Shown here: positions 15,765-16,146 of the stretch, one piece after another
Layout: every line of letters starts with the position of its first letter
Numbering within the stretch: the first letter of the stretch is position 1
Program-made: the position numbers and the translations under genes
The notes under the pieces: generated by a model
Told to the model about the DNA's origin: nothing
The model's database searches: none
What the model saw: only the letters and a program-made list of their open reading frames with translations
Source: Berkiella sp964502705
GTDB taxonomy: Bacteria > Pseudomonadota > Gammaproteobacteria > Berkiellales > Berkiellaceae
Direction of reading: 5' to 3'
NCBI GenBank assembly: GCA_964502705.1
Contig: CAZCXZ010000076.1
Span: forward strand, 1 to 16,146
DNA length: 16,146 bases

Positions 15765-15959
15765 TTAAATAATAAATGAAATTGTTCCACCCGCAGTACT
15801 ATAGGGTACTGAATACAGATATCCATAACTCATATATTGCTGACAATTGGCATCCCAATAGACATTTGAACATAATAATTCTAATGTCGGCGGATAAAAT
15901 GCGCAAAGAACTTCCCCACCACCAATATTTTTGCTTTCTTTCGTATCTAAATTTCTCAT
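15765..15959 (-). CDS. Double-glycine leader peptide, microcin/bacteriocin-like
   Basis: The product is 64 residues. The N-terminus MRNLDTKESKNIGGG matches the double-glycine leader of class II microcins and bacteriocins (M-R-x-L-x3-E-x3-I-x-G-G; compare microcin V, MRTLTLNELDSVSGG, from memory). ABC transporters with a C39 peptidase domain cut such leaders after Gly-Gly, here after residue 14 or 15. The remaining core of about 49 residues has three cysteines (19, 30, 39), seven tyrosines, a tyrosine-rich stretch YMSYGYLYSVPY and a hydrophobic tail GGTISFII. I chose the ATG at 15959 because GGAG lies six bases upstream and the leader then has its normal length; upstream in-frame starts at 15965 (ATG) and 15971 (TTG) overlap that site. 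No transporter or immunity gene is seen within the window. An antimicrobial, signalling or host-directed role cannot be told. Confidence 0.65.
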   Translation of the reverse strand: MRNLDTKESKNIGGGEVLCAFYPPTLELLCSNVYWDANCQQYMSYGYLYSVPYSTAGGTISFII

Positions 15960-16043
15960 TTCCATCTCCAATTATCGAATTTATTTTTATAGATGCACTT
16001 AATATTTTTTAAAACGTCATCTTATTCCCCCCTAAAAAAACCA

Positions 16044-16146
16044 TCACACTTTCAATGTTCGCTTTTCCAACATCAAAACCACTTGATAACAAGCCAATGC
16101 CGCAAACAAATGTTTAAGTGCGTGTCCGCTAACATGGCCATTCAAC
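16044..16146 (-). CDS. Ceramidase-like membrane protein, C-terminal end only
   Basis: Only the last 33 codons lie in the window; the gene continues beyond 16146. The visible end contains NGHVSGHALKHL, then AALACYQVVLMLEKR and a stop at 16044-16046. This pattern, with an HxxxH pair at the start of the last transmembrane helix, is what I recall from bacterial alkaline-ceramidase-like (aPHC) integral membrane hydrolases, where the two histidines bind zinc. The call rests on a short piece and is tentative. It is followed 84 bases later on the same strand by the double-glycine peptide gene. Confidence 0.5.
   Translation of the reverse strand, partial: LNGHVSGHALKHLFAALACYQVVLMLEKRTLKV

Noticed and set aside
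15776..16012. 78-codon plus-strand open frame at the right end
   Set aside because: It is antisense to the double-glycine peptide gene, which has the better ribosome site and a recognisable leader.

Overview
The window reads as a moderately AT-rich gammaproteobacterial chromosome segment. It probably comes from the order Legionellales (Legionella, Coxiella, Berkiella-like intracellular bacteria). This placement is inferred from gene content: an outer-membrane protein resembling the Legionella MOMP / Lpg1974 porin family, a cysteine-rich L,D-transpeptidase of the Legionella type, and several eukaryote-directed or eukaryote-like proteins (a RhoGAP domain protein, a YopJ-like acetyltransferase, a membrane ankyrin protein). 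Species cannot be fixed by eye. No rRNA, tRNA, IS element or CRISPR was seen, and no gene-free stretch exceeds about 265 bases.

Layout. 1-1770: a 5'-truncated class I methyltransferase and an aspartoacylase/succinylglutamate desuccinylase-like zinc enzyme, closed by a strong hairpin terminator. 1770-6462: a probable host-interaction block with an alpha/beta hydrolase on the minus strand, a 547-residue protein whose N-terminal half has the His-Glu-Cys triad and flanking motifs of YopJ-type Ser/Thr acetyltransferases, a universal stress protein on the minus strand, and a RhoGAP-domain protein with a clear arginine finger. 6509-10157: a metabolic operon, fumC then malic enzyme (ATGA overlap) then a small exported protein. 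A 17-bp inverted repeat covers the fumC start codon. 10166-11731 (minus): a DCC-family thiol-disulfide protein and an ankyrin protein with an N-terminal DUF2628-like membrane region. 11893-12854: a HAD phosphatase and a SemiSWEET sugar transporter. 12908-14371 (minus): an exported L,D-transpeptidase and an unrecognised helical protein. 14635-15720: the MOMP-like porin. 15765-16146 (minus): a 64-residue peptide with a textbook double-glycine secretion leader, preceded by the 3' end of a ceramidase-like membrane protein.

How it fits together. fumC and malic enzyme form a fumarate to malate to pyruvate module. The YopJ-like, RhoGAP, hydrolase and ankyrin proteins have no Sec signal peptide and look like candidate substrates of a Dot/Icm-type secretion system, although no secretion gene lies in the window. 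The most notable items are the YopJ-like enzyme with a long C-terminal extension, the bacterial RhoGAP nearby, the double-glycine microcin-like peptide, and the start-codon-sequestering hairpin of fumC. All family calls rest on motif recognition without database searching.
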